Source: Vibrio fortis (GTDB taxonomy: Bacteria; Pseudomonadota; Gammaproteobacteria; Enterobacterales; Vibrionaceae). From it: 64,000 bases of DNA. The translations under genes were made by a program, and so were the position numbers. The stretch is from contig NZ_JFFR01000028.1 of assembly GCF_000695685.1 (NCBI RefSeq), positions 186,001-250,000 on the forward strand. Reading direction: 5' to 3'. The first letter of the stretch is position 1, and every line of letters starts with the position of its first letter. A model generated the notes under the pieces. It made no database searches and was not told where the DNA came from. It saw nothing but the letters and a program-made list of their open reading frames with translations. Shown here piece by piece: positions 46,685 to 55,071 of this stretch.

Positions 46685-48019
46685 ATGGGAACTCAATTTA
46701 AGATGGATTCCTTACCAGGCTCTCTTATCGTCGTTGGTGGTGCGTACGAGCCTTGGTTATCTGTATTAGAACAAGTGGGTTGGCAATGCACTCAGTGTGC
46801 AGACCTACGAAAGGCAGATGCACTCTTTACGGAAACCGGTCCTTGTATTGGGATCGTTGATCTAAGCCATGATGAGTTTAGTCTTAATGGCGTCGCTAAT
46901 TTAGTGAGTAATAACAAGCAGGTAAGATGGTTAGCTCTGATTCGTGAATCACAATTAAGTTCAGACACTATCTGCCAGTTTATCGTGAATTTCTGTATCG
47001 ACTTCTTCACGACTCCGATCCCGGATACTCAGCTACTTAGCACGATAGGGCACCAGTTAGGCATGTTAAAGCTTGAGAAGAAGGTGTGGCCAAATTACGG
47101 TTTGAACAGTGATATGGGGCTTTTAGGGGACTCTGTAGCAGTCAAACGACTGAGAGACCAAGTTAAGCGAATTGGTCCGACAGACGTTAGTATCTTGATC
47201 TCAGGAGACAGTGGGGCAGGTAAAGAGACCGTTGCCCGTTCAATTCACAGACACTCTTCTCGTGCTAAGCACCCTTTCTTGACTGTGAACTGTCGTGCGC
47301 TTTCAGAGTCAAGAATCGAAAGTGAACTGTTTGGCTTGGCAGGTAAAACAGGTGATACCCCATGTATGCTCGAAGAAGCGGATGGTGGAACGATACTGTT
47401 TAACGATATCTTAGCCATACCTAGAAATCAGCAGATGAACCTGCTTAAGTTCTTGCAAGATGGTAAGGTTGAGACCTCAAAAGGTCTGCGCTCAGTGGAC
47501 GTGCGTATTCTGGCCTCAAACTCTTCAGATATAGAAAAGGCCTTGATTGAAGGGGACTTTAACGAGGAGCTTTATCATTACATTAATGTGTTGCGAATCC
47601 ATGTCCCTAGCTTGAAGGAACGTGTCAGTGATATCCCTATCTTGGCAAACCACTTCTTGCATGATTACTCCAAAGAGTTCAACGCACAGGCTAAGAACTT
47701 TTCAGAGTCGGCAGCCACTGCATTGTCTCGTTATCATTGGCCAGGCAATGTGCGTGAGTTGATGAATCAAATTAAGCGTGTGGTACTGATGTCTGACTCG
47801 ATCATCATTGATGAAGAGCATCTTGATTTACCAAAGCAGCAAGATGAGAAACGCAGCTTGAAGAGTATCCGAGAGCGCTCTGAGCGTGACGCCTTAATCG
47901 TCGTATTAGAGTCGCATGCGGGGCAGGTTTCATTGGCAGCCAAAGAGCTAGGTGTTTCACGCGCTACCATGTATCGCTTGCTCAACAAGCACAGCCTGAT
48001 ATCTGAAGGGCTAGTCTAA
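46685..48019 (+). CDS. vpsR: VpsR-type transcriptional regulator (NtrC-like AAA+)
   Basis: 444 residues, same length as V. cholerae VpsR and collinear with it. The receiver-like domain has Asp59 (IVDLSHD). The AAA+ domain has a Walker A (GDSGAGKE) but a degenerate Walker B (GGTILFNDI), and where sigma-54 activators have GAFTGA this has FGLAGKTGDT. VpsR binds c-di-GMP and works with the main sigma-70 polymerase, so this loss is expected. A C-terminal Fis-type helix-turn-helix (AAKELGVSRATMYRLL) follows. It activates exopolysaccharide and biofilm genes. AGGAAGAAGG precedes the ATG. A TGAGAC/GTCTCA inverted repeat at 46541-46567 in its upstream region may be an operator. Confidence 0.93.
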   Translation: MGTQFKMDSLPGSLIVVGGAYEPWLSVLEQVGWQCTQCADLRKADALFTETGPCIGIVDLSHDEFSLNGVANLVSNNKQVRWLALIRESQLSSDTICQFIVNFCIDFFTTPIPDTQLLSTIGHQLGMLKLEKKVWPNYGLNSDMGLLGDSVAVKRLRDQVKRIGPTDVSILISGDSGAGKETVARSIHRHSSRAKHPFLTVNCRALSESRIESELFGLAGKTGDTPCMLEEADGGTILFNDILAIPRNQQMNLLKFLQDGKVETSKGLRSVDVRILASNSSDIEKALIEGDFNEELYHYINVLRIHVPSLKERVSDIPILANHFLHDYSKEFNAQAKNFSESAATALSRYHWPGNVRELMNQIKRVVLMSDSIIIDEEHLDLPKQQDEKRSLKSIRERSERDALIVVLESHAGQVSLAAKELGVSRATMYRLLNKHSLISEGLV

Positions 48020-48035
48020 GCAATACTATTATTTG

Positions 48036-48061
48036 AAAGCCACGCACTGCGTGGCTTTTTT
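48036..48061 (+). terminator. vpsR terminator
   Basis: Ten-pair stem AAAGCCACGC with GCGTGGCTTT and a three-base loop, followed by T residues. Confidence 0.93.
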
Positions 48062-48329
48062 GTTTTTGGTCGAAGCTTTCTATCTGACTGAAAAGTTTGA
48101 ACAGAGATAAGCTCTACAGATTTATATAATCATAGTGAATATCTTATGCTTGATGTTATATGCAACTTCGATTTTAGGTGAATGCTTTGTTTTCAGATTG
48201 TTAATAGATAAGTGGTTGAATAATGTTCTCGTTTGGATAGAATTTAACCGTGAAAGCAATGGTTTAATATCAAACCAAAAGCATTCGAATCACATCTTTT
48301 TGGATTAATTAATTAGCTTGGAGGCGCAA
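48062..48329 (+). promoter_or_regulatory. Upstream region of the leader ORF and DUF1127 gene
   Basis: AT-rich noncoding DNA. GGTTT-N6-AAACC at 48261-48276 is an inverted repeat of operator type, about 55 bases before the leader ORF, with no regulator assigned. Confidence 0.4.
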
Positions 48330-48452
48330 ATGAAACATTTCGATTTTATTCAGCACATTTGCGCGTCGTTTGATCCTAGCACTGACATGGTGGCCGCTAT
48401 GCCACGTCTATCAGTGATGGCCGATCGCAACACCCAAGATAAATCTAACTAA
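48330..48452 (+). CDS. 40-residue leader ORF upstream of the DUF1127 gene
   Basis: Forty codons opening MKHFDFIQHICASFDP and ending QDKSN. TTGGAGG lies six to seven bases before the ATG, among the better ribosome sites in this area. It has no signal peptide, no membrane segment and no run of one amino acid that would suggest classical attenuation. It ends 107 bases before the DUF1127 gene, and the gap forms alternative hairpins, so it could be a regulatory uORF or a small protein made with the DUF1127 protein. I recognise no family. Confidence 0.55.
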   Translation: MKHFDFIQHICASFDPSTDMVAAMPRLSVMADRNTQDKSN

Positions 48453-48477
48453 TTAATCCGTATCCTTACTTGGCTGC

Positions 48478-48528
48478 GGAAAAATAGCAGCTAAGACATC
48501 TCTATCTCTTATTTCACGCTATTTTTCC
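48478..48528 (+). promoter_or_regulatory. Stem-loop between leader ORF and DUF1127 gene
   Basis: An 11-base perfect inverted repeat, GGAAAAATAGC (48478-48488) with GCTATTTTTCC (48518-48528). A second, smaller hairpin (GGCTGC at 48472-48477 with GCAGCT at 48487-48492) uses overlapping bases, so the two exclude each other. The larger one ends just over 30 bases before the DUF1127 start. Such pairs are typical of switches, but no mechanism is shown. Confidence 0.55.
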
Positions 48529-48559
48529 CCAGTTTAATTCCACTACTGGAGAATACATT

Positions 48560-48811
48560 ATGCGTCACTCAGTTTACCTAAAATTAGCCACAGTCCTTAT
48601 TCGCGCCGATCTTCGTCATGAAGAGCGAGCTTGGAAACGGAAAGTTCGTCGTAGTGCTTACGATCTTCCATGGGAGAACGCACACTTACTTAAAGATATC
48701 GGTCTAGAAGCCGATGGACGACCAATCGGATTTTCAGAGCCTGAAGCTGTCACTATTGAACGTCGTGTTCGTCACCTTCGTCGTGTCCTAAGTGCGCGAA
48801 TACTGACGTAA
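48560..48811 (+). CDS. DUF1127-like small basic protein
   Basis: 83 residues, strongly basic (many Arg). The segment YDLPWENAHLLKDIGLEADGRP resembles the DUF1127 (YjiS-type) core, whose hallmark is a helix ending HLLxDIGL. Small DUF1127 proteins in alpha- and gammaproteobacteria have been tied to phosphate, RNA turnover and stress responses, but no clear molecular role is established here. The C-terminus is very Arg-rich (ERRVRHLRRVLSAR). A ribosome site (TGGAGAA) precedes the ATG. Confidence 0.7.
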   Translation: MRHSVYLKLATVLIRADLRHEERAWKRKVRRSAYDLPWENAHLLKDIGLEADGRPIGFSEPEAVTIERRVRHLRRVLSARILT

Positions 48812-48904
48812 TCCGAGGGAGTGATGGCACCTGTCACTCCCTAGGATAATGAAATAGGTGCTGGTTATGGCGTCGGAGGGAGATCTCTGAATCAGTACCA
48901 CTAA

Positions 48905-48929
48905 AAAGAGGAGCAATAGGCTCCTCTTT
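48905..48929 (+). terminator. Terminator after the DUF1127 gene
   Basis: Ten-pair stem AAAGAGGAGC with GCTCCTCTTT, short loop; a T-run follows a few bases on. Confidence 0.8.
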
Positions 48930-49002
48930 GCATATTTTTTAAAGGGTTATTTAGCAAACAAAAGCAGTTCGACTAAGCTAAAGATATTGAGGGAGGTGAG
49001 GT

Positions 49003-49314
49003 ATGCAAAAGCATCAACTAGATATGTGGTTGCATGGCGATCACAAAGACTCTTATCGAACACCTAAGGTTTATGTTATCGGGTGTTCCGATATCCCAGA
49101 GTATCTACTAGCAGTGGAATACAAGCATAAATTAGAGCCGGTGAAGCAAGGTGGAGAGCCAGTACACTTTGGATCACTTGATCAAGTCAAAGAGGAGCTC
49201 CTCAGACTTGGTTTCGATAAGGCCTATTTACGCCTCCACAACACGTATGACGAGTTTGGTAGTGAGCCAAGTCAACGCTATTGCGATATAGAGTTAGCGC
49301 TTAATCCACATTAG
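49003..49314 (+). CDS. DUF6482 family protein
   Basis: 103 residues, cytoplasmic. The order VYVIGCSDIPEYLLAVEYK, then FGSLDQVKEELLRLGFDKAYLRL matches a small vibrio family listed as DUF6482; function unknown. GGGAGGTGAGG precedes the ATG. It lies alone, convergent with mutH. Confidence 0.75.
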   Translation: MQKHQLDMWLHGDHKDSYRTPKVYVIGCSDIPEYLLAVEYKHKLEPVKQGGEPVHFGSLDQVKEELLRLGFDKAYLRLHNTYDEFGSEPSQRYCDIELALNPH

Positions 49315-49336
49315 GTAGTTGCAAAGTAGCTCGTTA

Positions 49337-50002
49337 TCAAGCGTAGTGTTTTGTCAGTAGCTGATGAGTAAACTGAGTTCTCAGATAGAAGCCGCGTGGC
49401 TTAGTCTTAATTGGTTTGCCACTCGCGCCGTAGGCCTCGGTTAAGACTCGGCTGTGCGCTGCTTTTGGACGAAGATGCAATGCTTCACCATGACGTGCAG
49501 TGATCTGCTCGACGTTACCTAAAACGATCAACTCCATCAGTTCTTCCCAATCTCGTTTGAGAATCTCTTCTTCCTCTTCACTTGGTGTCCACAACAGTGG
49601 TGATCCTACGTGACGATCTGCTAACGGGATCTCACGCTCTCCCTCAACTGGGATCCACAAAACTTTGGATAACTTGTTGCGAACGTGACTGGTTTCCCAG
49701 GTCAGGCCTTGAACGCCCATTAAAGGAGCAACACACACAAAGGTGGTCTCTAATGGCTTACCACTGTAACTGATCGGAATACTTTTAAGCTCAATACCTA
49801 GATGCGCGAAGTCCTGCTCTGGTTTACTTCCAGCGGGGGCGCCCAAGTGCCACTCCAATAGCTGCCCAACCCACCCTTTATCTCGCTTAAGATCTTTAGG
49901 CATGGTCATTTCAGCTTCCTCTGCCAGTTCTTGAAAGGTCATACCGGCAATGGCGTAGGCTCGGTCTAGTAGCTCAGCTTCAGTTTGTGGTTCAGGTTTC
50001 AT
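49337..50002 (-). CDS. mutH: DNA mismatch repair endonuclease MutH
   Basis: 221 residues. MutH nicks the unmethylated strand at hemimethylated GATC sites after MutS and MutL find a mismatch. The catalytic D-x6-E-x-K is Asp64, Glu71, Lys73 (DFAHLGIELKS), offset by six from E. coli D70/E77/K79. It implies Dam methylation in this organism. Divergent from rppH, with a DnaA-box-bearing noncoding region between. Confidence 0.96.
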   Translation of the reverse strand: MKPEPQTEAELLDRAYAIAGMTFQELAEEAEMTMPKDLKRDKGWVGQLLEWHLGAPAGSKPEQDFAHLGIELKSIPISYSGKPLETTFVCVAPLMGVQGLTWETSHVRNKLSKVLWIPVEGEREIPLADRHVGSPLLWTPSEEEEEILKRDWEELMELIVLGNVEQITARHGEALHLRPKAAHSRVLTEAYGASGKPIKTKPRGFYLRTQFTHQLLTKHYA

Positions 50003-50055
50003 AAGACTTCGAGTTGGTAAAACGCCGATTTTATCAGATTCAACTGAAAATGCAG

Positions 50056-50580
50056 TGTGGTTAATAAATGATCACAGTGGCGATTTACGGATCAATCCTA
50101 CGGTTATCCACAGGCTGAGAGGCTAAAATCCAATAAAAACAAACCAATGGATAAATAAACAGGGGTTTTAAGGGGATAAAATGCTTGCTAAATGGCGTAC
50201 AAAATGAATCTTTTAGTGATGAGTGTGGATAAAGCTAAGGGTGGTTGATCTTTAACCATGTTGAGTTTTTAAAAGATCATTTGAAAAATGTAATTTTTGT
50301 TTAGCGTGAGATTTGTTTTAAGTCCATGATTATTATGTTTTATTTACTTTGGTTGGTTGCAGCTTGTTTTGGTTGTTGATGAAAGTATGAATTAAAAAAA
50401 ACGTTTGCGGTGAATTCTTCACATAGTTATTCACAGAAAAGGTGAATAAATGTGGTCTATGTCTCACTATTGTGTGGGTAACTATTTTATGAGCAAAAGT
50501 TATCCAGTTTTAAGAAATTATTCATAAATATCGCCCTAATCACGTCACGAAGTTTGCTCCGCTTGGGGATATGTGGAAAA
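50056..50580. promoter_or_regulatory. DnaA-box cluster between mutH and rppH (candidate DARS2-like locus)
   Basis: Two perfect DnaA boxes: TTATCCACA at 50104-50112 (plus) and TGTGGATAA at 50224-50232 (minus). Two further matches to TTWTNCACA: TTATTCACA at 50427-50435 (plus) and TTTTCCACA at 50572-50580 (minus). Near matches lie at 50056-50064, 50415-50423, 50441-50449 and 50473-50481. The region is AT-rich and has several GATC sites. In E. coli the DnaA-reactivating site DARS2 is next to mutH. This is not oriC, which lies near mnmG in vibrios. Confidence 0.55.
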
Positions 50581-50616
50581 ATCAGTGTAATTAAAAATTT
50601 AAATAGAGGTTGGCCA

Positions 50617-51135
50617 GTGATAGATGGCGATGGTTACCGATTAAACGTTGGTATTGTAATCTGTAACAACCATGGTCAGGTCTTCTGGGCTAAACGATAC
50701 GGGCAACATTCATGGCAATTCCCTCAAGGGGGAATCGATGAAGGTGAAACTCCGGAACAGGCAATGTACCGTGAGTTATATGAAGAGGTTGGCCTTACCA
50801 AAAAGGATGTAAAGATCGTCGCGACAAGTCGTCATTGGTTACGCTATAAGCTACCCAAACGACTGGTTCGATGGGATTCAAAACCTGTCTGTATTGGACA
50901 AAAACAGAAGTGGTTTCTTCTGCGTTTAGACTGCGATGAATCGCGTATTAACATGCAGCGCGGAAGTACACCTGAGTTTGATGGTTGGCGTTGGGTAAGT
51001 TACTGGTACCCAGTTCGACAAGTTGTTTCTTTCAAGCGAGATGTTTACCGTCGTGCAATGAAAGAGTTCGCTTCTTTAGCTATGCCATTTAAAGAGCGAA
51101 AAATAAAAGGAAAACGCAAACAGCGTAGAGGTTAA
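50617..51135 (+). CDS. rppH: RNA 5'-pyrophosphohydrolase RppH
   Basis: 172 residues from GTG at 50617 (read as MIDGDGYRLNVG), with AGAGGTT upstream; the longer frame to an ATG at 50554 adds 21 residues unlike the family. The Nudix box begins GGIDEGETPEQA and carries REL and EE. RppH removes pyrophosphate from mRNA 5' ends and so opens them to RNase E. First gene of rppH-ptsP-TSUP-lgt-thyA; two bases separate it from ptsP. Confidence 0.95.
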   Translation: MIDGDGYRLNVGIVICNNHGQVFWAKRYGQHSWQFPQGGIDEGETPEQAMYRELYEEVGLTKKDVKIVATSRHWLRYKLPKRLVRWDSKPVCIGQKQKWFLLRLDCDESRINMQRGSTPEFDGWRWVSYWYPVRQVVSFKRDVYRRAMKEFASLAMPFKERKIKGKRKQRRG

Positions 51136-51137
51136 GC

Positions 51138-53387
51138 ATGCTCAGTCAACTAAGGGAAATAGTTGAACACGTATCTAGGGTTGAAGATGTCTCAACCGCA
51201 TTGGATATTTTAGTTAAAGAGACGTGCAGCGCGATGCAGACTGAGTGCTGCACTGTGTACTTAGCCAACAATGATATGCAGCGCCTTGAGTTGATGGCAA
51301 CTCAAGGCCTCATTTTTGAAGGGAACAGCATCCATATCGGGTTTAACGAGGGATTAGTCGGCTTGGTTAAACGCAGTGCTGAGCCTATCAACCTAGCGCA
51401 AGCTTCTGCGCACCCTGCTTATAAGTTTTTCCCGGAACTCGGGGAAGATGTTTATCACTCATTTCTTGGTACTCCTATCATTCACCGCAAGCAAGTGCTT
51501 GGGGTTCTGGTCATTCAGCAAAAATCACCACGCTTGTTCAGTGAAATGGAGGAGTCGTTTCTCGTTACGCTCTCTGCACAGCTAGCGGTCATTGTCGCTC
51601 ACGCGCAAACGCAAGGCCTTTGGCTGCTGGAGCATCAAGATCAACCTTCGACTAAAGGTATCGCTGCTTCATCAGGTGTCGCTATTGGTGAGTTGTGGTG
51701 GGATAACACCCAGCCAGAGTTAACCGATGTTTATCCTGCTTCAACGCTTGATATCGAACGCGAACATGAATTGCTAGCGGTCGCAGTTGAGAACGCACTG
51801 AATGACTTTAAGCGCATGCGTAAGCGCTTAGACAGTGATATTAATAAAGACGCTCTGGCGATCTTCGACCTGTTTACTCACCTTTTGAATGACCCTATGC
51901 TGCGAAATGATCTCAAGGCACAGGTTCAGAAAGGGGATAAAGCCGATTGGGCACTGAGACAAGTCGTGGAGAGCTACTCAAGTCGTTTTGCTCGGATGTC
52001 TGATCTCTATCTGCGTGAACGAGCGCAAGACATTAGAGAACTTGGACAGCGTCTGCTCTATTTCTTACACAACTCGGAGCAAGAGCAGCGTTCTTTAGAG
52101 AAGCCTATCGTATTAGTGGTACGTGAACTTACCGCCTCTGTGTTGGCTTCTATCCCGAAAGAGAAGCTGCTTGCGGTGATCTCGTTAGAAGGTGCAGCTA
52201 ACTCTCACGCTGCGATTTTGTCACGCGCACTAGGCATTCCATCGGTGATGGGGGTAACTCTTAATCTTGCTAATGTGAATGGCAAGCAGGTAATTGTCGA
52301 TGGCTACAGTGGCGAGATCTTCATTGAGCCTACCCAGAATCTGCTGAAAGAGTATCAAGAGCTGATCCTTGAAGAGACTGAACTCTCTTCAATGGTGAAC
52401 CGTGATATTCACCTACCAGCCAAAACACAAGACGATCATCAGGTCGAGATTCTCCTAAATGCTGGCTTGAGTGCCGATACCAACATCGCTCTCAATCAAG
52501 GGGTTGATGGTGTCGGTCTGTATCGAACTGAGATCTCTTTCCTTCTGCAACAGCGTTTTCCTTCCGAAGACGAACAAGTAAAGCAGTATCAATCGGTACT
52601 CGAGAGTTACCCGGATAAACAAGTGGTGATGCGTACTCTGGATATCGGTGGTGATAAGGCTCTGCCTTACTTCCCGATTGAAGAGGACAACCCATTTTTA
52701 GGCTGGCGTGGTATTCGATTCACGCTCGACCATCCGGATATCTTTATCATCCAGCTAAGAGCTATGCTGAGAGCCAGCTGCGGCAGTCAGAACCTCAGTA
52801 TTCTTCTGCCGATGATTTCTGGTGCTCGCGAGCTTGATGATGCATTGCAGCTTATCGAGCAGGCTTACGAAGAGGTGCATGAGCTTGATGACCGTGTTCG
52901 TATGCCACGTATCGGAATCATGCTTGAAGTCCCGTCAATGCTCTACTTGTTGCCATTGATTGCTGACCGTGTCGACTTCGTATCTGTTGGTACCAATGAT
53001 TTAACCCAATATTTATTGGCGGTTGATCGGAACAATTCTCGTGTCTCTGATGTCTATGAATCCATGCACCCTGCAGTGATCATGGCGCTTAAGCAGATCC
53101 ACGATACTTGTAAGCAGTATCAACTGCCGGTGTGTATCTGTGGTGAATTAGCGGGTGACCCGATGGGCGCGCTGTTATTAATCGGTCTTGGTTATCAAAC
53201 CTTGAGTATGAACACCTCGAACGTGGCAAGAACCAAATATTTGATACGTCAGTCTTCATTGAGTGATTTACAAGATTTAGCAAATAATGCACTTGTACAG
53301 CCGTACGGCAGTGACATCTATAGTATGATGCTGTCCTATTTCGAACAGCGTGAATTTACCGGCTTTATCAGAGCGGGCAAAAAATAG
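51138..53387 (+). CDS. ptsP: Phosphoenolpyruvate-protein phosphotransferase PtsP (EI-Ntr)
   Basis: 749 residues. An N-terminal GAF domain (about 1-160) binds small ligands in the family; E. coli EI-Ntr is inhibited by glutamine. The EI core follows, with the phospho-His at 357 (GAANSHAAILSRALG) and the PEP-binding barrel (RTLDIGGDK, FVSVGTNDLTQYLL, CICGELAGDP). It takes phosphate from PEP and passes it to NPr and EIIA-Ntr. Overlaps tightly with rppH, the same pairing as E. coli. Confidence 0.96.
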   Translation: MLSQLREIVEHVSRVEDVSTALDILVKETCSAMQTECCTVYLANNDMQRLELMATQGLIFEGNSIHIGFNEGLVGLVKRSAEPINLAQASAHPAYKFFPELGEDVYHSFLGTPIIHRKQVLGVLVIQQKSPRLFSEMEESFLVTLSAQLAVIVAHAQTQGLWLLEHQDQPSTKGIAASSGVAIGELWWDNTQPELTDVYPASTLDIEREHELLAVAVENALNDFKRMRKRLDSDINKDALAIFDLFTHLLNDPMLRNDLKAQVQKGDKADWALRQVVESYSSRFARMSDLYLRERAQDIRELGQRLLYFLHNSEQEQRSLEKPIVLVVRELTASVLASIPKEKLLAVISLEGAANSHAAILSRALGIPSVMGVTLNLANVNGKQVIVDGYSGEIFIEPTQNLLKEYQELILEETELSSMVNRDIHLPAKTQDDHQVEILLNAGLSADTNIALNQGVDGVGLYRTEISFLLQQRFPSEDEQVKQYQSVLESYPDKQVVMRTLDIGGDKALPYFPIEEDNPFLGWRGIRFTLDHPDIFIIQLRAMLRASCGSQNLSILLPMISGARELDDALQLIEQAYEEVHELDDRVRMPRIGIMLEVPSMLYLLPLIADRVDFVSVGTNDLTQYLLAVDRNNSRVSDVYESMHPAVIMALKQIHDTCKQYQLPVCICGELAGDPMGALLLIGLGYQTLSMNTSNVARTKYLIRQSSLSDLQDLANNALVQPYGSDIYSMMLSYFEQREFTGFIRAGKK

Positions 53388-53395
53388 GATTAAAC

Positions 53396-54187
53396 GTGTC
53401 ATACGAACTCATTGGTTTGCTAGCGGGCCTTGGCGCCGTCGTTGGTGTATTGGCTGGCTTATTGGGCATTGGCGGTGGCTTATTGGTAGTCCCTGCATTG
53501 TTGTTCTTACTGCCTAAAGCGGGTATCGCTCAAGAGATTGCGATGCAAATGGCGCTGGCAACCTCCTTGTCGACCATTATTGTCACCTCTGGCTCTTCTG
53601 CGTTGAACCACCTTAAACTTGGTAACGTTGAGATGTTCGTGGTGAAGTGGTTGATGCCTGGCGTTGTGATTGGCGGCTTTATGGGTTCTTTTATTGCCGA
53701 TTCGATTCCGTCTCAATATCTGCCTAAAGTGTTTGGTATCATCGTGTTGCTACTGGCATTACAAATGCTGCTGTCGATACGTTCTCGCAGCCAAAAGACC
53801 ATGCCTGCACCGGCAAAAACGGTCGCATGCGGTGGCGGCATTGGTGTGATCTCGAGCTTAGCTGGTATCGGCGGTGGTTCATTGTCTGTGCCTTTCCTCA
53901 ATCACCATGGGGTTGAGATGCGCAAGGCGGTCGGCTCTTCGTCGGTCTGCGGTTGTGTGATTGCTATATCAGGTATGATTGGCTTTATTTGGCACGGTTC
54001 GTCGGTTGAATCTTTGCCTGCGCACAGCTTGGGTTATGTTTACATGCCGGCGCTGGTGGCTATCTCTTGCACTTCGGTGCTCACCACTCGAATTGGTGCT
54101 AAGTTAGCAACGCAGCTACCAACGCCCGTATTAAAGAAAGTCTTCGCCGTCTTTTTAATGTTTATAGCCGCGACCATGCTGCTGTAG
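53396..54187 (+). CDS. TSUP-family membrane transporter (TauE/SafE, YfcA-like)
   Basis: 263 residues, about eight hydrophobic membrane segments. GIGGGLLVVPALL near residues 22-34 and the repeat GIGGGSLSVPFLN near 160-172 are the paired signatures of the TauE/SafE family, which exports or imports sulfite and sulfonate-like anions. Substrate unknown. It begins at GTG (53396), with AGGAT overlapping the ptsP stop. Its place between ptsP and lgt differs from E. coli, where the two are adjacent. Confidence 0.88.
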   Translation: MSYELIGLLAGLGAVVGVLAGLLGIGGGLLVVPALLFLLPKAGIAQEIAMQMALATSLSTIIVTSGSSALNHLKLGNVEMFVVKWLMPGVVIGGFMGSFIADSIPSQYLPKVFGIIVLLLALQMLLSIRSRSQKTMPAPAKTVACGGGIGVISSLAGIGGGSLSVPFLNHHGVEMRKAVGSSSVCGCVIAISGMIGFIWHGSSVESLPAHSLGYVYMPALVAISCTSVLTTRIGAKLATQLPTPVLKKVFAVFLMFIAATMLL

Positions 54188-54240
54188 TGTATTCCTCTTA
54201 GCCGTTGGCTAATTCTTTTATATTAGATAGAGAGCTAAAT

Positions 54241-55062
54241 ATGTCTCAGGGTTTTATCGAATTCCCCAATATCGATCCTGTTCTGATTGAACTAGGGCCA
54301 ATTTCTGTTCGTTGGTATGGCTTGATGTACCTTGTCGGTTTTGTCTTTGCGATGTGGCTGGCTAATCGTCGTGCAGACCAACCAAACAGCGGCTGGACTC
54401 GTGAGCAAGTCTCAGATCTGTTGTTTGCTGGTTTCTTGGGTGTTGTCATTGGCGGCCGTGTTGGTTATGTGCTGTTTTACAACTTCGACCTTTTCTTAGC
54501 GGATCCTCTGTATCTCTTTAAAGTATGGACTGGCGGCATGTCATTCCACGGTGGTCTGCTAGGTGTTATTACCGCAATGTTCTGGTATGCGAAAAAGAAC
54601 GGTCGAACCTTCTTTGGCGTAGCCGACATGATCGCGCCATTGGTGCCGTTTGGCTTGGGTATGGGGCGTCTAGGTAACTTCATGAACAGCGAGCTGTGGG
54701 GCCGAGTGACAGATGTGCCATGGGGTGTCGTATTCCCGAATGGTGGTCCGCTGCCACGCCACCCATCTCAACTGTACGAAATGGCGCTTGAAGGTATTGT
54801 CCTGTTCTTCATCTTGAACTGGTTTATTAAGAAGCCTCGCCCATTAGGTTCGGTTTCTGGCCTGTTCCTTGCGGGTTACGGAAGCTTCCGTTTCCTAGTA
54901 GAATACGTGCGCGAACCTGATGCACACCTAGGCCTGTTTGGCGGATTTATCTCTATGGGTCAAATCCTGTCTCTACCTATGGTAATTATCGGTGTTCTTA
55001 TGGTGGTTTGGGCATACAAGCGCGGTCACTACAAAGATGAAGTCCCACAACAAACGAAGTAA
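54241..55062 (+). CDS. lgt: Prolipoprotein diacylglyceryl transferase
   Basis: 273 residues from ATG at 54241 (MSQGFIEFPNIDP); the frame reaches 54205 only by a TTG start with no ribosome site. Seven membrane segments. Signature residues are in GMSFHGGLLG (catalytic His region), GLGMGRLGNFMNSELWGR and PRHPSQLYE. Transfers diacylglycerol to the lipobox Cys of prolipoproteins. Two predicted substrates are in this window: the lipoprotein at 19.7 kb and possibly DsbC. Fourth gene of the rppH operon, with thyA next. Confidence 0.97.
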   Translation: MSQGFIEFPNIDPVLIELGPISVRWYGLMYLVGFVFAMWLANRRADQPNSGWTREQVSDLLFAGFLGVVIGGRVGYVLFYNFDLFLADPLYLFKVWTGGMSFHGGLLGVITAMFWYAKKNGRTFFGVADMIAPLVPFGLGMGRLGNFMNSELWGRVTDVPWGVVFPNGGPLPRHPSQLYEMALEGIVLFFILNWFIKKPRPLGSVSGLFLAGYGSFRFLVEYVREPDAHLGLFGGFISMGQILSLPMVIIGVLMVVWAYKRGHYKDEVPQQTK

Positions 55063-55071
55063 GGAATTGGT

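Noticed and set aside
50003..50616. Chromosomal replication origin
   Set aside because: DnaA boxes are present, but the neighbours are mutH and rppH, not mnmG or the chromosome 2 rctB, and there is no clear 13-mer unwinding array.
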